Below, piece by piece: positions 5,658-6,441 of a stretch of 6,441 nucleotides of DNA; positions within the stretch are counted from its first letter, which is position 1, and each line of letters starts with the position of its first letter. A program made the translations under genes and the position numbers. The stretch comes from Deltaproteobacteria bacterium (GTDB taxonomy: Bacteria > Myxococcota > Myxococcia > Myxococcales > 40CM-4-68-19), in assembly GCA_005879095.1 (NCBI GenBank), contig VBLM01000267.1, positions 1 to 6,441 of the forward strand, read 5' to 3'. The notes beneath the pieces are model-generated. The model saw only the letters and a list, made by a program, of their open reading frames with translations, ran no database searches and was not told the origin of the DNA.

Positions 5658-5864
5658 TCATCTCCTTCCTTCGGAATGATCGGCCAACTCGAAGGTCACG
5701 GCCGTCGAGCCGGGGCGATCAAGCGCTTCCACACTGCCCTCCACCCTCCCGAAGTCGGCCATCGTCAGCGTGAGCGGCAGCAGCGACGCGAAGTCCCGCG
5801 CGGCCTTGCTGCCGAGCAGCGTTGCCGTGAGCACCGTGTCGTTCGTTCGGATGTTGATCTTCAT
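5658..5864 (-). CDS. Cyclophilin-like fold protein, internally shortened
   Basis: This 68-residue protein starts MKINIRTNDTVLTATL and continues ARDFASLLPLTLT, the typical N-terminal part of the cyclophilin-like fold family (Cyclophil_like2). The C-terminal part GRVEGSVEALDRPGSTAVTFELAD matches the usual last strands. The family is normally about 110-120 residues; the central section, with motifs like GTEKI, YYAPWGN and RDFGYS, is absent. The junction falls near residue 38 (about 5751), and the frame is kept. It may be a degraded but still translated first gene, or its translation may serve mainly to start the operon. No clear ribosome site precedes the ATG; instead a 6-bp GCGCGC stem surrounds 5866-5884. 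Its stop overlaps an ATG of the dehydrogenase gene. The open frame extends upstream across the promoter region and overlaps LysR, but those residues look non-coding. Confidence 0.72.
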   Translation of the reverse strand: MKINIRTNDTVLTATLLGSKAARDFASLLPLTLTMADFGRVEGSVEALDRPGSTAVTFELADHSEGRR

Positions 5865-5865
5865 G

Positions 5866-5884
5866 GCGCGCTTAGGATGCGCGC
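5866..5884. other. GCGCGC hairpin at the operon start codon
   Basis: GCGCGC (5866-5871) and GCGCGC (5879-5884) form a 6-bp stem around a 7-base loop, one base before the first ATG of the operon on the minus strand. A recognisable ribosome site is missing, so this hairpin would occupy the initiation region of the mRNA if the transcript starts upstream. GC-rich DNA gives such stems by chance, so this is weak. Confidence 0.35.
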
Positions 5885-5895
5885 TGACTGCCAGA

Positions 5896-5942
5896 AGCAC
5901 TAGACCAGATCGATCTGACGGGCTGTTTAGCACTACTTGACA
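5896..5942. promoter_or_regulatory. Divergent LysR/operon control region with palindrome
   Basis: The 109-bp space between the LysR gene and the operon holds CAGATCGATCTG (5906-5917), a perfect 12-bp palindrome, flanked by two direct copies of AGCACTA (5896-5902 and 5929-5935). A perfect TTGACA (5937-5942) faces the LysR gene, but no good -10 box follows at the usual distance. LysR regulators typically bind such sites between themselves and a divergent target operon and respond to a small molecule. Assignment of the palindrome as the operator is inference. Confidence 0.5.
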
Positions 5943-5973
5943 ATCTCCCTCGTCAGGCGGCGTGTTCCCGTAC

Positions 5974-6441
5974 ATGAACACGGCTCCTTTCCAACAACTC
6001 CAAGCGTTCCTCGCGGTTGCCCGCCACCGGAGTTTCAGCGGTGCGGCCCGCGAGTTGGGCGTCACGCGGTCGGCCGTGAGCCAAGCGGTGCGGCAGCTTG
6101 AAGAACAACTCCACGTCGTCCTGCTGGCCCGCACGACGCGCAGCGTGGCGCTGACGGACTCGGGCAGACGCCTGCTCGATGCTGCGGGGCCGGGACTCGC
6201 GCAAGCCCTCGCGGCGCTGCGCGAGGTCGCGGCGCAGCCCGGTGAGACGGTTGGTCGCGTGCGGCTGTCGGTGCCACGTTCGGCGGTTCCGTTCGTCATC
6301 GAGCCTGTAGTGGCGCGGTTCCGCGCGCGGCATCCGCGCATCGAGGTCGAGGTCGCCGTGCAGGAGCGGCTCGTGGACATCGTGGCCGAGGGCTTCGACG
6401 CGGGCGTGCGCGAGAGCGCGGCGATCGAGCGCGACATGGTG
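5974..6441 (+). CDS. LysR-family transcriptional regulator (3' end outside window)
   Basis: The first 156 codons are present, open to the right edge; full-length members are about 300 residues. Residues 5-65 are the LysR winged helix-turn-helix: LQAFLAVARHRSFSGAARELGVTRSAVSQAVRQLEEQL, then LLARTTRSVALTDSGRRLL. From about residue 94 the substrate-binding domain begins (GRVRLSVPRSAVPFVIEPVVARFRARHP), and FDAGVR at 141-146 is a motif common in regulators of this type. It is divergent from the five-gene operon, so it probably controls it in answer to a substrate or related compound. The ATG at 5974 matches the usual N-terminus; an in-frame GTG at 5962 is an alternative. The ribosome site is weak for both (AGGCGG at 5955-5960). 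Confidence 0.93.
   Translation, partial: MNTAPFQQLQAFLAVARHRSFSGAARELGVTRSAVSQAVRQLEEQLHVVLLARTTRSVALTDSGRRLLDAAGPGLAQALAALREVAAQPGETVGRVRLSVPRSAVPFVIEPVVARFRARHPRIEVEVAVQERLVDIVAEGFDAGVRESAAIERDMV

Noticed and set aside
5865..6437. Upstream extension of the cyclophilin-like gene to a 259-codon frame.
   Set aside because: The extension crosses the divergent promoter and is antisense to the LysR helix-turn-helix; its translation is Ser/Arg/Thr-rich with no domain.

Overview
The window is GC-rich bacterial DNA with dense coding on both strands. A lipoprotein with Cys-rich InlB-type repeats and a two-heme periplasmic oxidoreductase point to a Gram-negative, soil-type organism. Myxococcota and Acidobacteriota are plausible, but the sequence does not settle the phylum. 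Both window edges cut through real genes: a lipoprotein gene on the left and a LysR regulator gene on the right.

Layout. (1) Positions 1-1478, minus strand: the first 492 codons of a secreted lipoprotein with two Cys-rich repeats, a proline spacer and a large repetitive C-terminal region. (2) Positions 1479-1982: about 500 bp without a supported gene. It holds several hairpins and degenerate repeats, then an AT-rich island with two 16-bp direct repeats that look like an operator. (3) Positions 1983-3512, plus strand: a di-heme c-type oxidoreductase (DUF1111/DHOR, MauG and cytochrome c peroxidase relatives). (4) Positions 3513-3622: a short convergent spacer with a possible two-way terminator structure and the second copy of a repeat also found at 1601-1624. 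The two copies bracket the di-heme gene. (5) Positions 3623-5864, minus strand: a tight five-gene operon, transcribed in the order cyclophilin-like protein, zinc alcohol dehydrogenase, carboxymuconolactone-decarboxylase-like protein, tautomerase, cupin. Three of its four junctions can be read as ATGA overlaps. (6) Positions 5865-5973: a divergent promoter region with a perfect 12-bp palindrome. (7) Position 5974 to the right edge, plus strand: a LysR-type regulator, cut by the window.

The operon with its divergent LysR gene is the most interesting unit. It combines a zinc- and probably NADP(H)-dependent dehydrogenase with three small enzymes that act on carbonyl, cyanohydrin or unsaturated acid chemistry. 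The cupin closely resembles the manganese hydroxynitrile lyase of Granulicella tundricola and keeps all its metal ligands. A role in detoxifying or breaking down a reactive carbonyl or aromatic compound, with LysR sensing the substrate, is an inference; the natural substrate is unknown. The first gene of the operon appears to have lost about 50 residues from the middle of its fold. The di-heme oxidoreductase and the lipoprotein are probably separate units.
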